A stretch of DNA of 64,000 nucleotides from Chloroflexi bacterium 44-23 (GTDB lineage Bacteria > Chloroflexota > Anaerolineae > Anaerolineales > Anaerolineaceae). This document shows, in pieces, positions 33,634 to 41,992 of the stretch. Where the stretch lies: contig MKUW01000028.1 in NCBI GenBank assembly GCA_001899005.1, positions 553,163 to 617,162 of the forward strand, read 5' to 3'. Within the stretch, counting starts at the first letter, position 1. Each line of letters begins with the position of its first letter. The notes beneath the pieces are model-generated. The model was given only the letters and a program-made list of their open reading frames with translations. It did no database searches and had not been told where the DNA came from. The position numbers and the translations under genes are program-made.

Positions 33634-35183
33634 CTCGATCCTCCTTCCACTGTTACGGGTGGGGGAGAATTCTCCTCATATTTAGGGCGGGTAGCTGGCC
33701 ACAAACCTTCCGGGCGGACGATCATCATCAAAACCAATAAAGCGCCAAATACGAGCAATCGATAGCTCTCTAATTCACGCAGAATCTCCGGCAAGCCTTT
33801 TAATGCAAAAGCTCCCAGAATAACTCCCGGAATACTGCCCATGCCACCCACGATCACCAAACAGAGCACATTGATCGACACCATCAAGACATGATCTTCC
33901 GGGCCAGTAAACTGGTTGCGGGAGGCAAATATTGCACCGCCTAACCCCGCAAACGCTGCGCCAATGGCAAGCGCTAAAAGTTTGTATTTATAGGTATCCA
34001 CCCCGGTTGCTTGCGCCACCGTTTCATCCTGGCTGATGGCAAGCCAGGCGCGTCCAATCCGCGACTCCTGCCAGCGGCGAGCCAGGAAAATTGAAAGAAG
34101 GACTGCCAGAATGATCAAATACATAAAATCACTGTCACTGGAAAAAGATTTCCCGAACAACGTTGGACCAGCGATATTTCGAATGCCGCGCGGTCCCAAT
34201 GTTATTTCTTTTAGCAAATCGCTTTTGATCAAAATGCGAATAATCTCCCCAAATCCAAGTGTCACAATTGCCAGATAATCTCCTCGTAAACGTAAAATCG
34301 GCAACCCAATTAAAACTCCTGAAATGGCAGAGGCGACGACAGCCACCAGTATTGCTATCCAAAAATTCCAGTTTAGGTTATGCGGTTCCGGTGCGGTGAC
34401 CAATGCAAAAGAATAAGCACCGATGGCAAAGAAAGCCACGTAACCTAAAACTAACTGCCCGGAATAGCCCACAATGATGTTCAGACCAATACCAAGCAGC
34501 ACATAGATTCCCACCGTACCCATGACGTAATTCCAATAAGAGCCCCAGGTGCGTGGCAATATCACTAGCAACAAAAGCACCACACCCATGGCAATATAGC
34601 CTACAAAAACATTTCTACGTAGTTTCGCTGGCCAGGACGCATTGCCCCATGCTGACAATTTTTGTTTCCAGATCAAAAATTGGTGTTGGCTTCGATCCCA
34701 AAAGATCACCAGTAATGCACCGAATGCTGCAGATACCGTACTCAAACTCAGTTGAATAAAACCACCGCTCAAAGGGGATTGACCAAACAAGAAATAAATA
34801 ATCGATTCCGGCGAAAGTGAACTAAGATAAACCCGCACATTTACACCATTGCTTTGGAGGGTGCCGACGATCAGGCTATAGCCAAGCGCAAATAAACCCG
34901 TCACAAAACCTGACGCCAATCCTGCTAAAATTGCGTGACCAGCCTGAAGAGGATGTTCCTCAGTTTGTTTGGCAGCTCGCCAGCCGTTCCACAAACCAAT
35001 AAATGCAAGAAAAGCAATTAAAGCGGAATATTTGGGCATGGTCCCAACGCTGACTTCAACACCGAATACTTTTTGAATCATGCTGGCAGCAGTCACCGTA
35101 AAGCCAATTAGCGCTAAGAAAATGATAATAACTGCAAAGACAAGCCCATTTTTTGCTGATTTTTGAATATGTAAATTATTCAT
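33630..35183 (-). CDS. livM: ABC transporter permease LivM
   Basis: 517-residue inner-membrane permease with about ten or more predicted helices. The C-terminal ~320 residues match the LivM permease core, with GLNIIVGYSGQLVLGYVAFF near residue 232 and an ATPase-contact segment with GRAWLAISQDETVAQATGVD near residue 380. The N-terminal ~200 residues are an extra hydrophobic extension seen in long LivM variants. It overlaps both neighbouring liv genes by four bases. Confidence 0.93.
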   Translation of the reverse strand: MNNLHIQKSAKNGLVFAVIIIFLALIGFTVTAASMIQKVFGVEVSVGTMPKYSALIAFLAFIGLWNGWRAAKQTEEHPLQAGHAILAGLASGFVTGLFALGYSLIVGTLQSNGVNVRVYLSSLSPESIIYFLFGQSPLSGGFIQLSLSTVSAAFGALLVIFWDRSQHQFLIWKQKLSAWGNASWPAKLRRNVFVGYIAMGVVLLLLVILPRTWGSYWNYVMGTVGIYVLLGIGLNIIVGYSGQLVLGYVAFFAIGAYSFALVTAPEPHNLNWNFWIAILVAVVASAISGVLIGLPILRLRGDYLAIVTLGFGEIIRILIKSDLLKEITLGPRGIRNIAGPTLFGKSFSSDSDFMYLIILAVLLSIFLARRWQESRIGRAWLAISQDETVAQATGVDTYKYKLLALAIGAAFAGLGGAIFASRNQFTGPEDHVLMVSINVLCLVIVGGMGSIPGVILGAFALKGLPEILRELESYRLLVFGALLVLMMIVRPEGLWPATRPKYEENSPPPVTVEGGSR

Positions 35184-36289
35184 ACTTTCTCCTCAGTGAG
35201 CGCTTCACCCAGAATACCAGAAGGACGCAAAATAAGCACGAGGATTAAGATTGAAAAGGCAATCACATCTTGCAATTGAAAGTCAATACCGAGCGCAGCA
35301 GGCCCGATTGACTCTACAATCCCAAGGAACAAGCCGCCGATCATTGCCCCAGGGATATTGCCGATCCCTCCCAAAACTGCGGCCGTAAAAGCTTTGATAC
35401 CAGGCAAGAAACCAACAAAATAGTTTGTGAGACCATTATGGATTCCCCACATTACACCGGCAGAACCTGCCAATGCACCGCTAATTACGAATGTCTGACT
35501 AATAATCTTATCAACATTAATACCCATTAAAGCGGCTGTACGTTTGTCCTGAGCGACAGCTCGCATAGCTCGTCCGAGTTTGGTGCGTTGAACCAATAGA
35601 TATAAAGCGACCATTAGTGTTGCTGACAATACAAGAGAAAAAATTCCGGAATAAGTTAATAATACCTTCGTGCCTGCAATCGGAATTTGCCAGCCCAGTC
35701 CCCTATCAATAATGACCGGGTTGATATACTGGCGGCGTTGCGGGCCAAATAATAACTGCCCGGCATTCTGGAGAAAAATAGAAGCACCGATTGCACTAAT
35801 TAGAGGAACCAAACGCGGCGCACCGCGCAGAGGCCGGTATGCAATTTTTTCCAGGAAATAGCCGGTCAGAGCCGCTATCCCCATTCCTATCAGAAATGCC
35901 AGTAAAATAGCGATCACAGGTTGTGCATTTAAGAATGAAATTTGTGTCCCGTCATGTAAAGTAACCGGAATTGCATTGAAAGCTTCAAATACAAAATATC
36001 CCCCGAAGGATCCAATCATCATGACTTCGCCGTGTGCAAAATTAATCATAAATAAAATACCGTATACGAGGGTATAACCGATTGCAATCAGAGCGTACAT
36101 GCCACCGATAATCAGACCGGAAACGGAAAGTCGCAGCCAGGTGGATGCCCCCAACTGTGACTCCAGTGCTACATTATGGATACGCAAGATTAAAAGAACA
36201 AGCACAACAAAAGCAGCAATTAAGCGGATGATCTTAATATTCAACTGGGGCATTTTAACGGGGCGTTTATGATGTTCTTCTGCCATCAT
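35180..36289 (-). CDS. livH: ABC transporter permease LivH
   Basis: 369-residue permease. The LivH core begins near residue 50, with GGMYALIAIGYTLVYGILFM and NFAHGEVMMIGSF. The ATPase-contact segment GRAMRAVAQDKRTAALMGIN lies near residue 240. A ~50-residue N-terminal extension contains one additional hydrophobic stretch. Start at the first of two adjacent ATG codons, with AGAGG upstream. It is separated from livK by a 108-base gap with a stable hairpin, which suits differential expression. Confidence 0.94.
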   Translation of the reverse strand: MMAEEHHKRPVKMPQLNIKIIRLIAAFVVLVLLILRIHNVALESQLGASTWLRLSVSGLIIGGMYALIAIGYTLVYGILFMINFAHGEVMMIGSFGGYFVFEAFNAIPVTLHDGTQISFLNAQPVIAILLAFLIGMGIAALTGYFLEKIAYRPLRGAPRLVPLISAIGASIFLQNAGQLLFGPQRRQYINPVIIDRGLGWQIPIAGTKVLLTYSGIFSLVLSATLMVALYLLVQRTKLGRAMRAVAQDKRTAALMGINVDKIISQTFVISGALAGSAGVMWGIHNGLTNYFVGFLPGIKAFTAAVLGGIGNIPGAMIGGLFLGIVESIGPAALGIDFQLQDVIAFSILILVLILRPSGILGEALTEEKV

Positions 36290-36336
36290 GCCTCTGTTCT
36301 TCCTTAATTAATTTATTAGTGATTTTTATCAGAATA

Positions 36337-36376
36337 GTGGGGCTACGGAAAATTGGATTTAATTCCATAGCCCCAC
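36337..36376 (-). other. Stem-loop between livK and livH
   Basis: Arms 36337-36350 and 36363-36376 match at 13 of 14 positions with a 12-base loop. No T-run follows on the minus strand. It may protect the livK part of the mRNA or reduce read-through to livH, as seen in other binding-protein operons. Confidence 0.6.
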
Positions 36377-36397
36377 ATCATTCAAGAATTTATGAGG

Positions 36398-37678
36398 TTA
36401 TTTGGGAGCTTGAACCCATTCCCCATTTTGCACAATGTAGAATGTAGGTCCGGCAGTATTACATTCACCAACGTCATTACAGGTAATGTCACCGGTGATG
36501 CTTGAAAAACCACTCATGTTCCGGACAGCTTTGACCAGCTCACCACGAGGTACATACAGATTCCCATCTCCACCTAAGACGGCGACACTTTTAACCATCG
36601 CAATTAATGCGGCAGCTGCATCATAACCACTCCAGGTATAAGGAGAGAGGGATCCGGCAGGCACACCATAATCAGCCAAATATGTTGCATCAAATTTGGC
36701 TTTGGCATCCGAATCGGGAGGAATAAGAGAAGCTGCATATGCACCCTCGCCATTTGCTCCGGATTTTTCAATAAACTCTGCGCCAAAAGTGCCATCACAG
36801 CCAAAGAAGACCGCATTCTCAAGACCAGTTTGTTTCATTTGGTTGGCAAGAATGTATCCTTCGGCTACATAACCACCGAAGTAGACAGCTTCCGGATTCT
36901 TGGAGGATATGACAGAAAGTACTGTAGTGTAATCCTGTTTTCCAGGTTCAATACCCTCATAAGCAACAACTTCTCCACCTAAAGCGGTAAATTCTTGCTT
37001 AACTACATCGGCCAAACCCTGACCGTAAGCGCCACCATCGTGCATGACAGCAATCTTGCGAAAACCCAACTTGTTGTAAAGGTATTCAGCGGCTGATTTG
37101 CCCTGAACGGCATCCGTAAATGCAATTCGATTGAAGACCTTGGAACCCAATGTGGTCAATGGGGGGTTGGTAGCGGATGGAGAAAGCATGGGTAAACCGG
37201 CTTTCTCATAGATCGGTATGGCTGCTTCGGTAGAACCGGAGAAAATGTGGCCGGGAATTGCTACGACAGTCGGGTCGGTTACCAGTTTGTTTGCAACAGC
37301 AGCGCCACCTTCGGGAGCGCCTTGAGTGTCTTGGGCGACCAATTCAAACTTAAAACCATCCAGTTCTCCGCCATCCTTGATCGCAATCGTAGCTCCCTGG
37401 GAAATATCAATACCAAAGGAAGCATAGTCGCCGGTCATGGGGGCACCCATTCCAAGCTTGATGGTTGAACCAGGTGGAATGACCGCACAGCCAAATTCAT
37501 CGGTTGCACAAACCGCAGGGGCACCCGCTGCTGCAGGTACATCTGTAGCCTTATCCGTCGTGGCATCTGTAGCCACAGGGGCATCCGTATTTGCCGGCGC
37601 AGGGGTTTGTGCGCCGCTACAACTTGCCAAAATCATGGCAAAAACAACAAAAACAAAAAACAGAATTTTCTTACTCAT
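36398..37678 (-). CDS. livK: Branched-chain amino-acid-type substrate-binding lipoprotein LivK
   Basis: 426 residues. A lipoprotein signal peptide with ILASC lipobox places the mature Cys at residue 20. A Pro/Thr/Ala-rich linker runs to ~residue 55. The rest is a type I periplasmic binding fold with KLGMGAPMTGDYASFG (near 74) and an HIFSGSTEAAIP segment. It delivers the ligand to LivHM. The ATG is preceded by the strong ribosome binding site CTAGGAGGAG. Transcription probably starts ~340 bases upstream and passes through a candidate attenuator. Confidence 0.94.
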   Translation of the reverse strand: MSKKILFFVFVVFAMILASCSGAQTPAPANTDAPVATDATTDKATDVPAAAGAPAVCATDEFGCAVIPPGSTIKLGMGAPMTGDYASFGIDISQGATIAIKDGGELDGFKFELVAQDTQGAPEGGAAVANKLVTDPTVVAIPGHIFSGSTEAAIPIYEKAGLPMLSPSATNPPLTTLGSKVFNRIAFTDAVQGKSAAEYLYNKLGFRKIAVMHDGGAYGQGLADVVKQEFTALGGEVVAYEGIEPGKQDYTTVLSVISSKNPEAVYFGGYVAEGYILANQMKQTGLENAVFFGCDGTFGAEFIEKSGANGEGAYAASLIPPDSDAKAKFDATYLADYGVPAGSLSPYTWSGYDAAAALIAMVKSVAVLGGDGNLYVPRGELVKAVRNMSGFSSITGDITCNDVGECNTAGPTFYIVQNGEWVQAPK

Positions 37679-37820
37679 TTCGTACTCCTCCTAGGCGATT
37701 GAAAAAAGATTGACTTTTCTTTAATTAGGTTTTTGGATTTTAATAATTTTGGAAATTTTTGGGCGGTTTGACCTCCTTTTTGTCAACAGGGGGTCCTTCG
37801 GTGTAGAATCTCTCTTCTAA

Positions 37821-37854
37821 AAAAACTGCCACCCTGTTGTGTGCTCTGGGTGGC
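37821..37854 (-). terminator. Intrinsic terminator in the livK leader
   Basis: On the minus strand, GCCACCC (37854-37848), a 13-base loop and GGGTGGC (37834-37828) form a 7-bp GC-rich stem, followed by AGTTTTTTT. It lies ~145 bases upstream of livK and downstream of a strong promoter on the same strand. It could therefore act as an attenuator rather than the end of another gene. Confidence 0.75.
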
Positions 37855-37888
37855 TTGACTTCATTCGTTGATAGAAAACCTTCTCTAC

Positions 37889-37996
37889 TTATCGTTGCTC
37901 GGCGCACCCAATCGCAATCTGCATCTCCATAAAATCATACATATGGAGATGCCAGCTAATAAGGACGAAAGTAAGGAAGGAAATCATTATCAACAT
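37889..37996 (-). CDS. Candidate leader peptide rich in Ile/Leu/Val (attenuation)
   Basis: A 35-codon frame from the ATG at 37996 to a TAA at 37889. Its first 15 residues read MLIMISFLTFVLISW, of which seven are Leu, Ile or Val. It lies between a near-consensus promoter and the terminator hairpin upstream of a branched-chain amino-acid-type transporter operon, the layout of classical amino-acid attenuators. A 10-bp hairpin (37922-37951) directly follows the Leu/Ile/Val-rich codons. The ribosome binding site is weak and no homologue was checked, so the coding status is tentative. Confidence 0.45.
   Translation of the reverse strand: MLIMISFLTFVLISWHLHMYDFMEMQIAIGCAEQR
37922..37951 (-). other. 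Pause-type hairpin in the livK leader
   Basis: CATCTCCATA and TATGGAGATG are perfect 10-bp arms with a 10-base loop. The stem begins four bases past the Leu/Ile/Val-rich codons of the leader ORF. A downstream TTGGGTG segment could instead pair with the CACCCAG of the terminator 5' arm region, giving an antiterminator. Confidence 0.55.
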
Positions 37997-38026
37997 GACA
38001 TTTATCACATTCACCGAATTTTGGTG

Positions 38027-38054
38027 ATTATACAGCTTTTTGAAAATATGTCAA
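38027..38054 (-). promoter_or_regulatory. Strong sigma-70-type promoter for the livK leader
   Basis: Minus-strand TTGACA at 38054-38049, a 16-base spacer and TATAAT at 38032-38027: both hexamers match consensus exactly. The predicted transcript starts near 38020, ~340 bases before livK. Confidence 0.7.
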
Positions 38055-38400
38055 CCCAAATTTCCAAGCCTGATACAAATCCACGAAAAATGCTAATGCA
38101 AAAGACCGGTAAAGTAGAGCAAGTATTTACCCAATATAAGCCTAAGACAAATTATTGGAGCTAATCTTCTGAAGAAAGGTGAAACGATCGGCTTCAATAC
38201 TCAATAATAAGCAACCTTCTTCAGAAGAATATAAGATTGATTCTTTCGTCAGCCAATTTATGGTTCGTTGTAATTAAAGCGATCTTGCAGCCGATATATA
38301 GATCCCAGCCATCCGATTCACAAATTTTGATTTAATGTTCCAAACTAAATACCGATCTAATCAAATCGCAAAATCGGTTTCCAGGAATATTTCACAAACC
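38055..38400. other. Non-coding stretch upstream of the liv promoter
   Basis: No gene is supported. One imperfect inverted repeat is seen: TTCTGAAGAAAGGT near 38166-38179 and ACCTTCTTCAGAA near 38214-38226, with one base inserted in an arm. Otherwise it is AT-rich. Confidence 0.6.
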
Positions 38401-39441
38401 TCAACGACTGGCTGGCACACCATTCTTGACTGCTACAACCTGGGCCATGATCGCCAGGGCTATTTCTTCTGGACCGTGTGCCCCAAGCGATATACCAATT
38501 GGTGAATAAATGCGGGCAATATCCTCTTCACTAATCCCATTCTCTCGCAATCCGGCTACATTTTTGGCAAATGTCTTTTTCGAACCTAAGGCACCAATAT
38601 AATGCGCCTTACTTCGGCAGGCTGCAGTCAATCCCGGAATGTCCAATTTTTCATCATGCGATATAACGGCAATATAGCTGCCTTCGTTAATACCTGCCTT
38701 TTGTAAATATTCATCCGGCCATTGGAGCACCAGTTCATCCACCATTGGGAATCGCTCCGGGTTTGCGAAAGACTTGCGTGGATCAATCACAATCGTATAA
38801 AAGCCTAACACGCGTGCATATTGCACCAGAGGAATGGCAATGTGGACCGCACCCACTATGAAAAGTCGTATTCGCGGGTTGAAGATATCAATTAATACTT
38901 CTTTTCCTTCAGGCTTTGGAAATGAAATTCTCTTCGGCAGTTGTGCCCTCAATAACTCGTCTATTTGTTCGTGGGGCAACTCCGGCACCATATCAGATAG
39001 CTTGGCTGAAGTATCTTTCTGATCAGCAAAAAGAAACTCACTTTTCCCGGTATCTTTTCCCGTCAGAACCAGGAAACGAGCGAATAAACGCTCAGCCAAT
39101 AGATCAACCTGCATCTGTTTAAACATGGCTGGTTCCAGCGGCTCAATAAAAACTTCAATAATGCCCCCACAGGCGAGGCCGACACTGAAAGCCAGCTCAT
39201 CACTAACCCCATAACCAACCAGCCGCGGTTTCTGTGATTTAATGATTTCCAGGGCCTCTGCCACCACCGCCCCTTCAACACAGCCGCCGCTTACAGAACC
39301 TGCCATCATGCCGGCATCATTGACAACCATCTTTGCCCCTAAACTTCTGGGGGCTGAGCCATATACTTTAGCGACTGTCGCCATTGCTACTTTGTGTCCG
39401 GCATCAAACCAATTTTGTAGTGTGGGGAGTAATTCGCGCAT
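38401..39441 (-). CDS. xdhC: XdhC-family molybdenum hydroxylase maturation protein
   Basis: 346 residues. The N-terminal XdhC/CoxI domain has KVYGSAPRSLGAKM and SVSGGCVEGAV (residues ~26-60). The C-terminal half is a Rossmann-like domain starting RLFIVGAVHIAIPLVQYA (near residue 190). XdhC proteins bind and sulfurate molybdenum cofactor and insert it into xanthine dehydrogenase-family enzymes. The only such enzyme visible is at 1-5985, ~33 kb away, so this may be its chaperone. It stands alone between the liv operon and a methyltransferase gene. Confidence 0.9.
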   Translation of the reverse strand: MRELLPTLQNWFDAGHKVAMATVAKVYGSAPRSLGAKMVVNDAGMMAGSVSGGCVEGAVVAEALEIIKSQKPRLVGYGVSDELAFSVGLACGGIIEVFIEPLEPAMFKQMQVDLLAERLFARFLVLTGKDTGKSEFLFADQKDTSAKLSDMVPELPHEQIDELLRAQLPKRISFPKPEGKEVLIDIFNPRIRLFIVGAVHIAIPLVQYARVLGFYTIVIDPRKSFANPERFPMVDELVLQWPDEYLQKAGINEGSYIAVISHDEKLDIPGLTAACRSKAHYIGALGSKKTFAKNVAGLRENGISEEDIARIYSPIGISLGAHGPEEIALAIMAQVVAVKNGVPASR

Positions 39442-39494
39442 ATCTTTTCCTTTACTTATTCAAAAAGGCTTATCTTTGGTCAATTTTCGCTAGA

Positions 39495-40064
39495 TTAAGT
39501 CTTTCCTGGTTTACGTGCAAGCAAATGTGCAGCTGGCTGCGGCCCTCCGTGACTGGTGACACGCACGTATTCTTCATAAACCAGCGTTTTCCAATCACCA
39601 AAGACCTCCTTCAATTCGTTCGGTTTTAAAAGATAATCCGGGTTTCCAATCGGGTCTATGACATCCTCGTCATAGCGCATGGTTTCAAAAAAGATAACCC
39701 CGCCAGGTTTTAGCAATGATTTCATCATGGGAAAAAGTCTGCGATCCAGGAACCAGAAATTAAGAATTACATCAAAGCTAGCCGGTTGAAAGTGAATCCT
39801 GGGTAGCTCAGCCAATACAACATGCAGCCTGGGATAGGTTTCTTTAGCCAGCCGTAAAGCTACCCATGAGAAATCTACCCCAATCACCTGCAAACCGTGA
39901 TGCGCGAGGACATCTGCATTATGGCCTAAACCCATTGCCAGGTCTAACGCCCATCCCTTTTTTGGCAAGAAATGACGATATTCCATCAAGAATGTGCGCG
40001 GCATGGACAAACTATGATTTGTGCTTAAATAGCGTTGATTCCAGGTTTCTGCTGTATTGTTCAT
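39495..40064 (-). CDS. Class I SAM-dependent methyltransferase
   Basis: 189 residues from the ATG at 40064, preceded by GAGGGAA. The frame runs back to 40205 but without family sequence. The SAM-binding fold begins with WALDLAMGLGHNADVLAHHG (near residue 37), where Asp and Gly residues form motif I. Then VIGVDF follows, and the end of the core has DVILNFWFLDRRLFP and LLKPGGVIFFET. It resembles tellurite-resistance/TehB-like small-molecule methyltransferases. The substrate is unknown. It is divergent from a small membrane protein gene. Confidence 0.82.
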   Translation of the reverse strand: MNNTAETWNQRYLSTNHSLSMPRTFLMEYRHFLPKKGWALDLAMGLGHNADVLAHHGLQVIGVDFSWVALRLAKETYPRLHVVLAELPRIHFQPASFDVILNFWFLDRRLFPMMKSLLKPGGVIFFETMRYDEDVIDPIGNPDYLLKPNELKEVFGDWKTLVYEEYVRVTSHGGPQPAAHLLARKPGKT

Positions 40065-40322
40065 GGTTCCCTCAACCGCATAATTGTTTGGTTTTCCTAT
40101 TGTAACAACAAAGGCATTTTTTCCGACACATTGGCTGTCGGCATAATTATTGCACTCATTAGATAAGCAACATACTAAGTGCGTTCTTACAGTTGACTTA
40201 ATCAAATTGTAATTTCGAATCTCTGCAACCTTACAATTTTATATGTTCTGTCGGTAAAATACTAATTTATAATCTTCATACACTAACCGCTGTTTTCAGC
40301 ACAATATTGATTGGAAAAAATT

Positions 40323-40628
40323 ATGGGACTTTTATCTTGGACAATTATTGGTGTGCTTGCAGGCTGGCTTACCAACCAGATCGCCAAAATGCCAATTTAT
40401 CAGATTCGTTCTGAAAGAATGCTGGCCGGCCTTTCGGGAGCCTTAACCGGTGGAATCCTCGCAAATGTCCTTTTTTCACCAGATGGGTTTACCATTGACT
40501 TTCGGTGGCAGAGTGCTCTCATCGCGTTATTTGGTGCAGTAGCCATTATCGGCCTCTACTTTCTCTTGGAACAGCGCAAAAAAGATCAAACCAGCAGGGG
40601 AAACCGTAACGTAAAAGTAGAACCGTAG
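40323..40628 (+). CDS. Small GlsB/YeaQ-like membrane protein
   Basis: 101 residues from the ATG at 40323 (the frame allows a TTG at 40311). Three hydrophobic helices are predicted, the first GLLSWTIIGVLAGWLTNQIA, with Gly-rich helices as in the GlsB/YeaQ/YmgE stress-membrane family. The C-terminus is basic and polar. Function in this family is unclear, often linked to general stress. The 3' end overlaps the convergent sensor-kinase gene by 43 bases. TATAAT occurs at 40268-40273 as a possible -10 element. Confidence 0.7.
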   Translation: MGLLSWTIIGVLAGWLTNQIAKMPIYQIRSERMLAGLSGALTGGILANVLFSPDGFTIDFRWQSALIALFGAVAIIGLYFLLEQRKKDQTSRGNRNVKVEP

Positions 40629-41989
40629 CCTTCACGGCTTTCTACGGTAATTTTGCCTCCCTGGGCTTCCACCAGACTGCGAACAATCGTTAAACCTAAT
40701 CCCGTCCCGCTTTTATTGCGGCTGCGGGATTTTTCGACTTTGTATAGTCTGTCAAATACGTGGGGCAGATCATCAGCGGGAATGCCTTCTCCATTATCTT
40801 GCACGCGGATTTCTACAAACGAGTCTACTTTGGCGGCACTGATCAAAATTTTCCCCCCAGAGGCTGTATGTTGAACGGCGTTGTTAATTAAATTAATCAA
40901 TACCTGTGTAATTCTTTGAACATCACCATTAACGTATAGCTCGCCCGGTGGGAGCAGATATTCCAGTGTCAATTCTTTTTCGCGCATCAATTGGCGCTCA
41001 CGTTCCACAATTTCACGTACAATCGATCCTATGTCGGTCGGTGCAAGCTCAAATCTTAATTCACCTGCATCCACCTGAGAGAGCAGACGCAGATCTTCCA
41101 CCAATGCATTCAAATAAGATGCTTCATTCCGTATCAAGCGCACGTTCTCAGGAGTAAACTCCATTAATCCATCCTCAAGACTCTCCAGATCGATCTGAAG
41201 CACGCTGAGCGGGGTGCGCAACTCATGGGCAATATCTGCCATGCTCTGATGCCGAATCTCTTGTTGTTTTGCCAGATCAGCTGCCATCGTATTAAAAGCA
41301 TTCGCCATTTCCCCAAGTTCATCGTTGCGGTCGACATTTACACGCTGAGAATAATCCCCCTTTGCCACTTTCAAAGCAGCTCTTGATAATTGCCGTATCG
41401 GCAACACAATCGATTGCGATTGGATGATTGCAACAATGACGACAGCCAGTATTGCCAGGGCAGCCGCAGCCAGTAACGTGCGATTCACATCTCGTAAAAA
41501 GCGTGCCTGCAGATCAGTAAAAATACCAAAAGCATTCGGGGCGGCCACGATACCCACTTGTTTTCCTGAAACTACCAGAGGAACACCATACTTGCGAACC
41601 AGCGCCCGTTCAATTATTCCGCCACGAGAAGGCACTGTGTCAGCAATAATCTCACCATCGGCCAATAGGATCAAACGGTCTCTGTTTTCAGTTACAAACT
41701 GGTTGAGGAGAGGTGTCTCCAGCCCGGGGGGCAACTCCCTTGCTTGCTTTTCCTGAAAGGCAACTATATTATTTAGCAAAGTATCCACACCTTCCCAACT
41801 GCCATTTCGGGAATAATAATTTTCGAGTATGGGGGCAACTTTACGGGCATTGCTCTGCCCGGAACGGGCTACCAAATCGGTAAAACGGGATACGATTAAA
41901 CGGTTGGAGAGCAAAACAAATGCAGACGAAGTAGCCAGCACAATGATCATAAAACTCAAGATAAGGCGGCTTTGTAAAGTTAAACGCAT
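40586..41989 (-). CDS. Membrane sensor histidine kinase with HAMP domain (BaeS-like)
   Basis: 467 residues. TM1 spans ~10-30 and an extracytoplasmic region ~35-165. TM2 (LLAAAALAILAVVIVAI) lies at ~170-190 and HAMP at ~190-245. HisKA carries the phospho-His in IAHELRTPLSVLQ (~255). The ATPase domain has INNAVQHT, DNGEGIP and GTGLGLTIV boxes. All catalytic motifs are intact. The response-regulator gene lies three bases upstream, forming a classical two-component pair. The sensed stimulus is unknown; envelope stress is a guess from the BaeS-like architecture. Confidence 0.92.
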   Translation of the reverse strand: MRLTLQSRLILSFMIIVLATSSAFVLLSNRLIVSRFTDLVARSGQSNARKVAPILENYYSRNGSWEGVDTLLNNIVAFQEKQARELPPGLETPLLNQFVTENRDRLILLADGEIIADTVPSRGGIIERALVRKYGVPLVVSGKQVGIVAAPNAFGIFTDLQARFLRDVNRTLLAAAALAILAVVIVAIIQSQSIVLPIRQLSRAALKVAKGDYSQRVNVDRNDELGEMANAFNTMAADLAKQQEIRHQSMADIAHELRTPLSVLQIDLESLEDGLMEFTPENVRLIRNEASYLNALVEDLRLLSQVDAGELRFELAPTDIGSIVREIVERERQLMREKELTLEYLLPPGELYVNGDVQRITQVLINLINNAVQHTASGGKILISAAKVDSFVEIRVQDNGEGIPADDLPHVFDRLYKVEKSRSRNKSGTGLGLTIVRSLVEAQGGKITVESREGYGSTFTLRFPLLV

Positions 41990-41992
41990 GGT

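Noticed and set aside
37768..37786. TTGAC/GTCAA inverted repeat as a second liv promoter or operator
   Set aside because: No -10 hexamer at a suitable distance and arms of only five bases.
37821..37854. T-box riboswitch, because AACAGGGTGGCAG resembles the T-box sequence
   Set aside because: The ACCGCG part is missing and GGGTGGC is fully used as the 3' arm of the terminator, so the leader fits peptide attenuation better.
37868..38164. 98-codon plus-strand frame in the livK upstream region
   Set aside because: It is antisense to the candidate leader, has no recognised family and no convincing ribosome binding site, so it is most likely a shadow frame.
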